Part shown: one piece after another, positions 23,337 through 30,779 of the stretch
Numbering within the stretch: the first letter of the stretch is position 1
Layout: the number at the start of each line of letters is the position of its first letter
Source of the DNA: an uncultured Duganella sp.
GTDB lineage: Bacteria > Pseudomonadota > Gammaproteobacteria > Burkholderiales > Burkholderiaceae
Length of the DNA: 34,286 nt
Direction of reading: 5' to 3'
Assembly (NCBI GenBank): GCA_946482335.1
Contig: CAMLRG010000035.1
Coordinates: 1-34,286, forward strand
Program-made: the position numbers and the translations under genes
The notes under the pieces: generated by a model
The model's database searches: none
What the model was told of the DNA's origin: nothing
What the model saw: the letters and a program-made list of their open reading frames with translations, nothing else

Positions 23337-24397
23337 TGCAGCGCGTATTGACCAGCCGCAGCGGCGTCCTGCTGTACCTGACGGTGTGGCTGCTGCTGGG
23401 GCTTGGCCTGGGCGGGGCGGTGGCCGCCCTGGGTGACGAACCCTGGTTGCGGGCCATGCTGTTTGCCGTGCCGGTAACCTTGTTGTTCTCGGTCGGTGCC
23501 GGATTCTCGGCCTACTATATGTGCAAGGCCAACCCGCTGCGCGAACGCCGGCCGGCGGTGATCCTGGTGTCGACACTGACAGCCGCGGTCTGGTCGGGCT
23601 TCCTTGGGGTGTTCCTGATGCGCTTATGGAATGGCGCAGCCGAATCGTTCGACGCGGAGGGAATCACGGTGCGGCCGCAATTGACGGTGCTGCTGTTCTC
23701 GCTGGGCATGCTGATGTATGGCTTGCTGGCGACGCTGAACTATCTGCTCGGTGAATTCGACCGGGCGCGCCAGGCGGAACAGCGCGAACTGGAGTCGAAG
23801 CTGCTGGCGCGCGATGCGGAATTGCGCATGCTGCGCACCCAGATCGACCCGCACTTCCTGTTCAACAGCCTGAATTCGATCAGTGCCCTGACATCCATCG
23901 ATGCCCGCCGCGCACGCGACATGACGCAGCGTTTGTCGGACTTCTTCCGCCAGAGCCTGGGCATCGAGGCGCAGGGCAAGATCACGCTGGAAGAGGAGAT
24001 CAGGCTGATCGGCCACTTCCTCGCGATCGAGAAAGTACGCTTCGGTGCGAGGCTCGGTGTGCAGCAGGAAGTGGACGAGGCGGCGCTGCCATGCCTGCTG
24101 CCGCCGATGATCCTGCAGCCGCTGGTGGAAAACGCCGTCAAGCATGGCATCGGCGGCTTGCCGGAGGGCGGTACGGTGCGCATCGATGCGCGCCGCGACG
24201 GTTCGCTGCTGAAGGTCGAGGTGGAGAACGATACCGATCCGGATACGCCGCCCCGCAAGGGCAACGGGATTGGCCTGGTCAACGTAAGGGAGCGCCTGGC
24301 GGCGGCCTATGGCCACCGCGCGAGCGTGCACTGCTCCCATGACAACAATAAATACCGGGTGGCCCTGATGCTGCCCGCCGAGACGAAGGAGTCCTGA
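23336..24397 (+). CDS. LytS/AlgZ-type sensor histidine kinase
   Basis: A 353-residue membrane kinase. Four hydrophobic helices fill residues 10 to about 137 with little periplasmic loop, so it probably senses within the membrane or through the LiaF-like partner. A coiled coil (about 142-168) leads to the His_kinase domain: QIDPHFLFNSLNSI with phosphoacceptor His173, then the ATPase with PLVENAVKHGI as N-box and GNGIGLVNVRERL as G-box. The family phosphorylates LytTR regulators, and the gene downstream by three bases encodes one. The start overlaps the previous stop by one base. The signal is unknown. Confidence 0.92.
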   Translation: MQRVLTSRSGVLLYLTVWLLLGLGLGGAVAALGDEPWLRAMLFAVPVTLLFSVGAGFSAYYMCKANPLRERRPAVILVSTLTAAVWSGFLGVFLMRLWNGAAESFDAEGITVRPQLTVLLFSLGMLMYGLLATLNYLLGEFDRARQAEQRELESKLLARDAELRMLRTQIDPHFLFNSLNSISALTSIDARRARDMTQRLSDFFRQSLGIEAQGKITLEEEIRLIGHFLAIEKVRFGARLGVQQEVDEAALPCLLPPMILQPLVENAVKHGIGGLPEGGTVRIDARRDGSLLKVEVENDTDPDTPPRKGNGIGLVNVRERLAAAYGHRASVHCSHDNNKYRVALMLPAETKES

Positions 24398-24400
24398 ACC

Positions 24401-25126
24401 ATGCGCGTCATCATTGTCGATGATGAAGAATTAGCCCGTGGCGTGCTGCGGGAGTATTTGCGGACCCACGCCGATGTGGACGTGGTGGCGGAATGCGCCA
24501 ACGGCTTCGAGGCGGTGAAGGCCATCGCCGAACTGGAGCCCGACGTGGTATTCCTCGATATCCAGATGCCCAAGCTGGACGGCTTTGAAGTGGTGGAACT
24601 GGCCGGCGCCAAACCGCACTATGTGTTCGCCACCGCCTACGACCAATATGCGCTGAAGGCGTTCGAAGTCCACGCCATCGATTACCTGCTCAAGCCTTAT
24701 CCGCAGGAGCGGCTGGACCAGGCGGTGGCCCATGTGCGCAAACGCCTGGGCGGCGAGCGGCCGGCCGTGGCGCAGATGGCGGCCGAGGCGGCGACGCGCA
24801 ATGGTCCGCTGGAACGCGTCCTGATCCGCGATGGCGCGCGCGTGCATGTGATCGCGGCCGAGCGTATCGACAGCATCGAGGCGCAGGATGATTATGTCGA
24901 GATCCTCGCCGAGGGCAAGCCTTACCTGAAGAACCAGCGCCTGTCCGAGCTGGAACAGCAGCTGGACCAGGGCCGTTTCGTGCGCCTGCACCGGTCATGG
25001 ATCGTCAATGTCGAACGCATCGAGCGCATCGAACAGGCCACCAAGGACAGCCATTGTGCCGTGCTGAAAGATGGCCGCCGGATTCCTGTCAGCCGCACCG
25101 GCTACCAGAAAGTAAAAGGCCTGTAG
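24401..25126 (+). CDS. LytTR-family response regulator
   Basis: A 241-residue DNA-binding regulator. The receiver has acidic Asp7-Asp8, phosphoacceptor Asp53 (VFLDIQMPKLDG) and Lys98 (DYLLKPY), so it is complete. The LytTR domain occupies about 138-241 with RVHVIAAERIDSIEAQDDYVEI, FVRLHRSWIVNVERIERI and the end RIPVSRTGYQKVKGL. It is the cognate partner of the kinase three bases upstream. AlgR-like direct repeats in front of the operon suggest autoregulation. The stop is followed by a GC hairpin. Confidence 0.94.
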   Translation: MRVIIVDDEELARGVLREYLRTHADVDVVAECANGFEAVKAIAELEPDVVFLDIQMPKLDGFEVVELAGAKPHYVFATAYDQYALKAFEVHAIDYLLKPYPQERLDQAVAHVRKRLGGERPAVAQMAAEAATRNGPLERVLIRDGARVHVIAAERIDSIEAQDDYVEILAEGKPYLKNQRLSELEQQLDQGRFVRLHRSWIVNVERIERIEQATKDSHCAVLKDGRRIPVSRTGYQKVKGL

Positions 25127-25138
25127 TGGCGTTATTGT

Positions 25139-25161
25139 GCGGCCCCGGCCAACGGGGCCGC
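25139..25161. terminator. GC hairpin between converging genes
   Basis: GCGGCCCCG/CGGGGCCGC form a 9-bp perfect stem around GCCAA. It touches the stop codon of the minus-strand gene at 25161. No T-run follows on either strand, so termination efficiency is uncertain. Confidence 0.5.
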
Positions 25162-25409
25162 TAGAACATGCCCGCCATTTTCGCCATCATGCCGATGATT
25201 GCCATGCCGTAAGTGATCGTCAGGCCGACCAGCCAGCGGGTCGTCTTCGCCATTTCTGCACGGATCCCGGCAAAGCCCCGGTCCATATGCTCGCGTAATT
25301 TATCGAGCCCTTCGCGCAGCCGGACTTGTTCTGCCCTGATCTCACCCAATTGTTCCCGTAGAGAATCCACTTCTGCCTCGACCTTTGCAAGTCGTTCACC
25401 GTAGTCCAT
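25161..25409 (-). CDS. Coiled-coil, tail-anchored membrane protein (paralogue A)
   Basis: An 82-residue protein: residues 1-52 form a charged heptad coiled coil (RLAKVEAEVDSLREQLGEI), followed by one C-terminal hydrophobic helix (WLVGLTITYGMAIIGMM). The form suggests a small oligomeric inner-membrane protein with a cytoplasmic rod. No named family is certain; it resembles DUF1640-like coiled-coil membrane proteins in layout only. It is a clear paralogue of the 112-residue protein at 29502, sharing GERLAxVEAEV, RAEQVR and TTRWLVGLTITYG. GGAGG sets the start. A sigma-E-like promoter lies at 25470-25497, about 60 bases upstream. Confidence 0.8.
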   Translation of the reverse strand: MDYGERLAKVEAEVDSLREQLGEIRAEQVRLREGLDKLREHMDRGFAGIRAEMAKTTRWLVGLTITYGMAIIGMMAKMAGMF

Positions 25410-25469
25410 AACGCCTCCGCTGAGCTGTTTCCTCCACTGTGGAGCAAAGCGCAGAGGTCATTTTTGAGA

Positions 25470-25497
25470 TTGGACAGGCGGGATGAAGAAAGGTTCC
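25470..25497 (-). promoter_or_regulatory. Sigma-E-like (ECF) promoter, copy A
   Basis: Read on the minus strand, GGAACCT (25497-25491) and GTCCAA (25475-25470) are 15 bases apart. This is close to the RpoE consensus GGAACTT-N15-GTCTAA. The -10 element lies 60 bases before the paralogue A start codon, and the spacing is the same as for copy B. Confidence 0.7.
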
Positions 25498-25509
25498 GCG
25501 ACTGGAGAA

Positions 25510-27795
25510 TCAATTGACGCCGACTTGCCACCAGGCGGGCAGCAGGGCCTGGACGTCGGGGCGGGCGAAGCGGTCGTCGATCAGGTGGACGGTGCCGCGG
25601 TCGCTGGTGGTGCGGATCACGCGGCCGGCGGCCTGCACCACTTTCTGCAGGCCGGGGTAGAGGTAGGTGTAATCGTAGCCGGCGCCGAAGGCCGCTTCCA
25701 TGCGGGCCTTGATCTGCTCGTTGACGGGATTGATCTGCGGCAGGCCGAGGGTGGCGATGAAGGCGCCGATCAGGCGGTCGCCGGGCAAGTCGATGCCTTC
25801 GCCAAAGGAACCACCCAGTACCGCGAAGCCTATCCCTTCGCCGCCGGCGCGGAAGCGGGCCAGGAAAGCGTCGCGTGCCGCCTCGTCCATGCGGCGTTCC
25901 TGGCGCCATAGCGGCACTTCCGGATGACGGGCGGCGAACAGTTCGGCGACTTTTTCCATGTAGTCGAAACTGCTGAAGAAGGCGAGGTAATTGCCGGGCT
26001 GGCGCTGGTATTGCCCGCCCATCAGTGCCGCAATCGGCGCCAGCGAACGGTCGCGGTGCTGGTAGCGGGTGGAGATATGGCTGGCGATGCGGACTTGCAG
26101 TTGCTGCGCATCGAAAGGCGAGGCGACGTCGACCCAGGCGGTGCCGGGCGGCATGCCGAGCGTGTCGGCGTAATAGTTCCAGGGGCTGAGCGTGGCGGAG
26201 AACAGCGCCACCGCGTGCGCCGCCTCGAAGCGCTGCTTCAGGAATGGCGCCGGCAGGATGTTGCGGATGCAGAGGACGGAATTGACGCGGCCGGCTGCCG
26301 CCCCGCGCCCGCCTTCGGATTTTTCGATATCGAACAGTGAATGCTCGCCGAAACTCTCGGCCAGGCGGCCGAACAGCAGGGCGTTGAAATAGAAGTCGAG
26401 CACGTCGGCATCGAACCAGGCCGGGTGTTCGGCCATGTAATCGCCGATGTCGCCGCAGGCCGTTTGCAGCGCGCCCATGAACTTCTCGGGCAGCTCGGCA
26501 TAACCGGCGTAATCGGCTTCCTGCGCTTTTTCCAGCGTGCTCCATTGGCGGTGCACGCGGTCCAGCGTCTTGCGCAGCGCTTCCGGTGCCGTCTTGCGCA
26601 GCACGCGCAGGCGCACGTGGTCCATCTCGGCCGAATACATCTTGCGCGCGCGCGACACCATATTGTGCGCTTCGTCCGCCAGCACGCCGACTTTCCAGCC
26701 ATTGAGCTGGGTCAGGCTGTACAGCATGGCGCTGATGTCGAAGTAGTAGTTGTAGTCGCCCACCACCACGTCGGCCCAGCGCACCAGCTCCGATTGCAGG
26801 TAGTAGGGGCAAACCTGGTGCGCCAGCGCCACCTCGCGCAGCGTCGCGCGGTCCAGCATGGGCTGCTGCAAAGCGGCGGCGCGGGCGGCCGGCAGTCGGT
26901 CGTAAAAGCCTTGTGCCAGCGGACAGGATTCGCCGTGGCAGGCTTTATCCGGGTTTTCGCAGGCGGTGGTCTTGGCCGCCAGTTCGAGCGCGCGCAGCGG
27001 CAGCAGGGGCGCGCTGCGCTTGATGGTCTGCAGCGCGCCCAGCGCCATGGCCCGCCCGCTGGTCTTGGCGGCCAGGAAGAACACCTTGTCCAGTCCATGC
27101 TCGGCGCTCGCCTTCAGCATGGGGAAGATGCTGCCGACGCTTTTGCCGATGCCGGTCGGCGCCTGCGCCAGCAGGGCGCAGCCGCGCGCACTGGCCTTGT
27201 ACATGGCTTCGGCCAGTTCGCGCTGTCCGGGGCGGAAGCCCTCATGCGGGAAGCGCAGTGCGCGCAATTGTTCGTCGCGCGCGGCGCGGTGCGCCAGCTC
27301 CTGTTCGGCCCAGGCCACGAAGCGGCCGCATTGCTCCTCAAAGAATGCGCACAGCGAAGCGGCATCGGCTTCCTCTGTCAGCACGGTTTCCTTCTGCGTG
27401 CCGATGTCGAAGTAGACCAGCGCAAGACGCAGTGCCGGCAGCCCGCGCGCGGCGCACAGCAGGTGGCCATACACCTTGAGCTGCGCCCAGTGCAGGATGC
27501 GGTGGTTGGCCGGCTGGCGCGACAGGTCGCCGCGGTAAGTCTTGATTTCCTCCAGCCGGTTCTGGCGCGGATCGTAGCCGTCGGCGCGGCCGCGCACGTG
27601 CAGCGGGCCGAAATCGCCGGACAGGCTGACTTCGCGCTCATAGTCGTCCGCGCGGCGGCTGGCGACGATGGCGTGGCCTTCGATCCCTTCCTGCGCGGTT
27701 GGCGTCGGCGTGAAGCGCAGGTCAAGGTCGCCCTGCTTGGCGGTGAATTCGCACAGGGCGCGCACCGCGACGGTATAAGCCCGGGTATCGCTCAT
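25510..27795 (-). CDS. Cas4-like nuclease fused to XPD/DinG-type Fe-S helicase
   Basis: A 761-residue DNA repair enzyme. The N-terminal PD-(D/E)xK nuclease (about 1-170) has His41, Asp72 (GRADGYD), Glu83-x-Lys85 (EEIKTYRGD) and a QLKVYGHLL motif at 105. The helicase follows: Walker A APTGIGKS (212-219), Fe-S ligands Cys279, Cys286, Cys291 and Cys329, DEAH at 374-377, and motif VI QAAGRVIRTTSDRGT near the C-terminus. This is the 5'-3' superfamily 2 group of XPD, DinG and FANCJ. The start at 27795 overlaps the FAN1 stop by ATGA, so the pair is translationally coupled; a longer in-frame upstream extension is only a FAN1 shadow. Regulation is through the LexA box at 29454. Confidence 0.9.
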   Translation of the reverse strand: MSDTRAYTVAVRALCEFTAKQGDLDLRFTPTPTAQEGIEGHAIVASRRADDYEREVSLSGDFGPLHVRGRADGYDPRQNRLEEIKTYRGDLSRQPANHRILHWAQLKVYGHLLCAARGLPALRLALVYFDIGTQKETVLTEEADAASLCAFFEEQCGRFVAWAEQELAHRAARDEQLRALRFPHEGFRPGQRELAEAMYKASARGCALLAQAPTGIGKSVGSIFPMLKASAEHGLDKVFFLAAKTSGRAMALGALQTIKRSAPLLPLRALELAAKTTACENPDKACHGESCPLAQGFYDRLPAARAAALQQPMLDRATLREVALAHQVCPYYLQSELVRWADVVVGDYNYYFDISAMLYSLTQLNGWKVGVLADEAHNMVSRARKMYSAEMDHVRLRVLRKTAPEALRKTLDRVHRQWSTLEKAQEADYAGYAELPEKFMGALQTACGDIGDYMAEHPAWFDADVLDFYFNALLFGRLAESFGEHSLFDIEKSEGGRGAAAGRVNSVLCIRNILPAPFLKQRFEAAHAVALFSATLSPWNYYADTLGMPPGTAWVDVASPFDAQQLQVRIASHISTRYQHRDRSLAPIAALMGGQYQRQPGNYLAFFSSFDYMEKVAELFAARHPEVPLWRQERRMDEAARDAFLARFRAGGEGIGFAVLGGSFGEGIDLPGDRLIGAFIATLGLPQINPVNEQIKARMEAAFGAGYDYTYLYPGLQKVVQAAGRVIRTTSDRGTVHLIDDRFARPDVQALLPAWWQVGVN

Positions 27796-29432
27796 GCCTG
27801 CCACGCCAGGTAACAGACCGACACCGGCATCCCATGTTCCGCGCAATAGTCGATCCAGCGCAACTGGTTGTCCTGCAAGCGGTCGCCGGGGCCTTTCACT
27901 TCCACCATCTGGTAGCGCCGTTCGGCGGGCCAGAAGCGGATCAGGTCGGGGAAACCGCTGCGGTTGGCCTTGATGTCCAGCAGGATGCGCTGGAACCACA
28001 GGCGCAGATGGGCGGCGGGGATGCAGTCCAGCGCAAGCGCGAGCAATGCTTCGTCGACCGCATCCCAATACACGAAAGGCGATTGCAGGCCGGCCTTGGC
28101 CAGGTAGTTGGCGCGGATGGTGTCGCGGTAACTGCCGTCGTCCAGGCGCGCGAAGCAGGCGTCGAACAGCGCGGCGCGGCGGCGCTGGAAGTCGGCGCTG
28201 TGCAAGTCGGCCGGGCCATGGTGGAAGGGGTGGAAGAAAGCGCCCGGGATCGCGGCAAAGACCGCGTCCCAGCACAGCAAGCCAAATAGCGAATTGGCCA
28301 ATGCGTTTTCCACGTAGAAGCAGGGCGCTTCGTCCTGCCACAGATGGTCGCGCACCACGCCCTCCACCCACCATTCCTGTTCCGGCATCGGCAGCACCAG
28401 GTCGATGCGTTCAACCGGCGTTGGCTTGTGCGCCGGCCCGCGCAGGTGGCCAAGCTTGCGGCGCAGGCGCGGCGCCATCCGCAGGAGTTGCTGGCGCTCG
28501 GCCTCGCTCTCCGGTGCGGCTTGCGCGCGCTGCAGCCATTCGTAGGCCAGGCCAAGGCGTTCATCCTTTTCCAGCACGCGGATGGCGCGCGCCCTCGCGC
28601 CCGGGTAGGCGCATTGCTGGTACAGCTCAAACGCGCCGGCCCAGTTGCCCAGCTTTTCCAGCTGCTGGCCGAACTGGAACAACAGTTTCTGGCGCCGGCT
28701 GTGCAGCCATTCATTGTCCTCGCCCAGCTCCGGCAATTCGCGCGCCAGTTGCAGCGGGTCTTCGCCCTCGGCAAAGCGCTCGCGGCAGGCGTGCAAGGCA
28801 AGGTAGTCATCGATGTCGCGGCGCGAGCGGAAACCCCGCGCAGCCGGCGAGAATTCGACTTTCTCGTAGCGGTAGATGCCCAGGTTGGACAGCACGAACT
28901 CCGACCAGTCCTGGTGGAAGTTACCGAAGAAGATCAGGCGCAGGCGGTCGCACAGGGGCTTGGACAGGATGTGGTAGACCTGGTCGCCGGCGTCGGCATA
29001 CCAGGCTGTGAAGCGGTGGCTGCCTTCATGGCGCTCGCGCAGCGCCGCCAGCTGGTCGGCCTTGCGCGCATTGCGTTCGGCGCCGCTGAGGGCGAATACG
29101 CGCGTGATTTCGGGTTTTTGCAGCAGCTCGAACAGCTCGTCCAGCGTCAACTCGGGATCCTGCACCACCCAACCCTGTTCCACCAGCGGCGCGGCGGCGG
29201 AGATGGCGCAGCCAATTTCCGGATAGCTCAGTTTGGAGGCGCGGAACAGTTCCCCTTTGCGCATCACCATGCGCACGAACAGGGCGCGCGATGGCTGGGG
29301 CAGGGTGGGGAAGCAGGCCAGGAATTCGGCTTCTTCGCCCGTCAGCAGGTCGCTGTAGCGTTCGCCAATCCAGTGCAGGACCTGGTGGAAGTTGTCCAGG
29401 TAATAGAAAGGGTTTTCAAGGACTGGCTTCAT
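27792..29432 (-). CDS. fan1: FAN1-type VRR-NUC structure-specific nuclease
   Basis: A 546-residue nuclease of the FAN1 family, which cuts 5' flaps and helps unhook DNA interstrand crosslinks. Near the N-terminus LFVRMVMRKGELFRASKLSYPEIG is the SAP-like DNA-binding signature. The middle is a helical repeat region rich in Trp, Leu and Arg. The C-terminal VRR-NUC domain has FPDLIRFW with Asp496, then VEVKGPGDRL with Glu511 and Lys513, and a Q-x2-W helix; this D-x14-E-x-K spacing is typical. Length matches bacterial FAN1. It heads a two-gene operon with the helicase. A LexA box lies 22 bases upstream of ATG 29432. The ribosome site is weak. Confidence 0.9.
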   Translation of the reverse strand: MKPVLENPFYYLDNFHQVLHWIGERYSDLLTGEEAEFLACFPTLPQPSRALFVRMVMRKGELFRASKLSYPEIGCAISAAAPLVEQGWVVQDPELTLDELFELLQKPEITRVFALSGAERNARKADQLAALRERHEGSHRFTAWYADAGDQVYHILSKPLCDRLRLIFFGNFHQDWSEFVLSNLGIYRYEKVEFSPAARGFRSRRDIDDYLALHACRERFAEGEDPLQLARELPELGEDNEWLHSRRQKLLFQFGQQLEKLGNWAGAFELYQQCAYPGARARAIRVLEKDERLGLAYEWLQRAQAAPESEAERQQLLRMAPRLRRKLGHLRGPAHKPTPVERIDLVLPMPEQEWWVEGVVRDHLWQDEAPCFYVENALANSLFGLLCWDAVFAAIPGAFFHPFHHGPADLHSADFQRRRAALFDACFARLDDGSYRDTIRANYLAKAGLQSPFVYWDAVDEALLALALDCIPAAHLRLWFQRILLDIKANRSGFPDLIRFWPAERRYQMVEVKGPGDRLQDNQLRWIDYCAEHGMPVSVCYLAWQA

Positions 29433-29453
29433 GCAGACGATACGATACGGAAA

Positions 29454-29469
29454 CTGTATTTTTATACAG
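29454..29469. promoter_or_regulatory. LexA (SOS) box ahead of fan1-helicase operon
   Basis: CTGTATTTTTATACAG fits CTGT-N8-ACAG with an all-A/T centre and is flanked by further A/T. It lies 22 to 37 bases before the fan1 start codon, where it would cover the promoter; TATACT and TATAAA on the minus strand are -10 candidates. The neighbouring gene points the same way and ends here, so only fan1 and the helicase should be controlled. Confidence 0.85.
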
Positions 29470-29501
29470 TATAGCGTCTCCGCGTTCGCCCGTCACCTTG
29501 C

Positions 29502-29840
29502 TTAGAACATTCCCATCATTTTTGCCATCATGCCAACAATGGCCGTGCCATAGGTGATCGTCAGCCCGACCAGCCAGCGGGTCGTTCTCGCTTGCTCCCT
29601 GCGCATTTCTTCCATGCTTGCGCGCATTTCGGCGAAACCCCGGTCAGTGTGGTCACGCAGCTCAGCCAAGCCGCGGTCGGTGTGTTCGCGCAGCGCGGCC
29701 CAACTGCGATCGGTGTGGTCGCGTAACGCGTCGAGCCTCTCACGGTGCCGGACTTGCTCGGCGCGCATCTCGACCAAGTGTTCGCGCAGGAATTCCACTT
29801 CCGCCTCTACTGTTGCCAGCCGTTCCCCAGAGTCGTTCAT
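29502..29840 (-). CDS. Coiled-coil, tail-anchored membrane protein (paralogue B)
   Basis: A 112-residue protein with the same plan as the one at 25161: an N-terminal charged coiled coil (GERLATVEAEVEFL), then a C-terminal hydrophobic helix (WLVGLTITYGTAIVGMM). It is longer mainly because an 11-residue unit of the type LR(D/E)HTDRGxAE is present three times, encoded by 33-base tandem repeats at 29641-29739; paralogue A has one unit. The hendecad unit continues the coiled coil. A GGGGGG ribosome site precedes the start. A sigma-E-like promoter lies about 60 bases upstream. Function is unknown; envelope stress is suggested by the promoter. Confidence 0.8.
   Translation of the reverse strand: MNDSGERLATVEAEVEFLREHLVEMRAEQVRHRERLDALRDHTDRSWAALREHTDRGLAELRDHTDRGFAEMRASMEEMRREQARTTRWLVGLTITYGTAIVGMMAKMMGMF
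29641..29739. repeat. Three 33-base tandem repeats inside a coding region
   Basis: Units at 29641-29673, 29674-29706 and 29707-29739 share a CGRTCRGTGTGKTCRCG start and encode 11-residue coiled-coil units containing HTDR. The units are diverged at many positions, so the expansion is not recent. Confidence 0.85.
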
Positions 29841-29900
29841 AGGCCCCCCGCCGAGTCAATACCCTCACTCTGGAACAAGGCGCGGAGGGCGATATTGACC

Positions 29901-29928
29901 TTGGACAGCCCCGGTGCGGAAAAGTTCC
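29901..29928 (-). promoter_or_regulatory. Sigma-E-like (ECF) promoter, copy B
   Basis: On the minus strand, GGAACTT (29928-29922) is followed after exactly 15 bases by GTCCAA (29906-29901). The -35 is a perfect RpoE match and the -10 differs at one position from GTCTAA. It lies 60 bases before the start of paralogue B. Confidence 0.78.
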
Positions 29929-29981
29929 GGCCAGTCGGGCGAAATCCAACTGGCCGGCTGTCTTGCAGCGGCGAACGCCGG

Positions 29982-30515
29982 TCAGGCTTTCTTGGTGTTG
30001 GCGTTGGCTTTTTCGACCTGCTGTTCGAACGCTTTCACCGCGTCACGCGTGGCCTGGGTCACCTGTTCGTAGCCCTTGAACGCGTTATCGATGGCTGTTT
30101 TGACAATTTCCACCGCGTTTTCCGACCCCGGCCGCACATTCCTGGTGACGTCGTAAATCAGGGCGCTGAGGTTGGATTTCGCTTCGGCCAGGTGGGCGTC
30201 GGCGGCTTTGTGGAAGTCGTTCGACATTTCGCTCAGCAAGGCGCCGAGCTGCTGGTTGTAGGCATTGGTGGCGGCCATGCCGGGCTGCAGCCGGGCATTG
30301 ATGACGTCCATCGCTTCCTGCGGCGAAGCGGAGGCGCCTACCTTGCGGCCGGCTTCGATCTGGTCGTCCAATGCCTTCCTGGCCGTGGCGATGTTCAAGG
30401 CGACGGCTTGCTCCACCCCTTGCATGGCCCGGTTCGTCAAGGTATTGAAGGTCTCCAGCTGGAATTCAAACAAGGTCTTGGTGGCGGCGGCGAATTGCTC
30501 GGGGTTTTGAAACAT
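29982..30515 (-). CDS. phaP: Phasin family protein
   Basis: A 177-residue amphipathic helical protein that coats polyhydroxyalkanoate granules. It opens MFQNPEQFAAATKTLFEFQLETFNTLTNRAMQG in short hydrophobic and polar alternation, typical of the Burkholderiales phasin family. It contains no Cys or membrane segment and ends in a Lys/Ala-rich tail (VEKANANTKKA). AAGGAG lies seven bases before the ATG. It appears monocistronic, downstream of the kinase/small-protein pair with 48 bases between. PHA synthase genes are not in the window. Confidence 0.9.
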   Translation of the reverse strand: MFQNPEQFAAATKTLFEFQLETFNTLTNRAMQGVEQAVALNIATARKALDDQIEAGRKVGASASPQEAMDVINARLQPGMAATNAYNQQLGALLSEMSNDFHKAADAHLAEAKSNLSALIYDVTRNVRPGSENAVEIVKTAIDNAFKGYEQVTQATRDAVKAFEQQVEKANANTKKA

Positions 30516-30563
30516 ACGGTCTCCTTTCGAGGTGGGATGGCGTTGCTTCTTGCATTGGCTTCA

Positions 30564-30779
30564 TTATTTAGTACGCACCAACTTTTCGCAATGGGCATCT
30601 TTAAATGGCCCGGCGACCTGGACCCAGCCTTCCCCCAGCGGCGTTTGGGAACAGGCGCGCTGGCCATCGATGCGGCTCTGGTACAGGTACCACCAGGCCG
30701 GGCGCGCCAGGGCGGTGCCGGCGGCCAGGGCGGCCACGGTGGCGGTTGCGGCAAGCGACAGGAGCAGGCGTCGTTTCAT
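30564..30779 (-). CDS. Small exported protein coupled to histidine kinase
   Basis: A 71-residue product with a signal peptide (LLLSLAATATVAALAAGTALA). The mature part is about 47 residues with WWYLYQSRIDGQRACSQTPLGEGW and AHCEKL; its two Cys could form a disulfide. Its start codon overlaps the stop of the upstream kinase gene by ATGA, so it is translated with it. I recognise no family. Periplasmic location next to a kinase without a clear periplasmic sensor domain is suggestive, but the kinase has no membrane helix, so direct contact is not expected. Confidence 0.72.
   Translation of the reverse strand: MKRRLLLSLAATATVAALAAGTALARPAWWYLYQSRIDGQRACSQTPLGEGWVQVAGPFKDAHCEKLVRTK

Noticed and set aside
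26341..27813. 490-residue open frame opposite the helicase
   Set aside because: No recognisable domain; the helicase motifs on the minus strand are complete.
27796..28374. In-frame N-terminal extension of the helicase into the fan1 gene
   Set aside because: The extension is low-complexity Arg/Pro/Gly translation in a shadow frame of fan1; ATG 27795 overlaps the fan1 stop and begins the nuclease domain.
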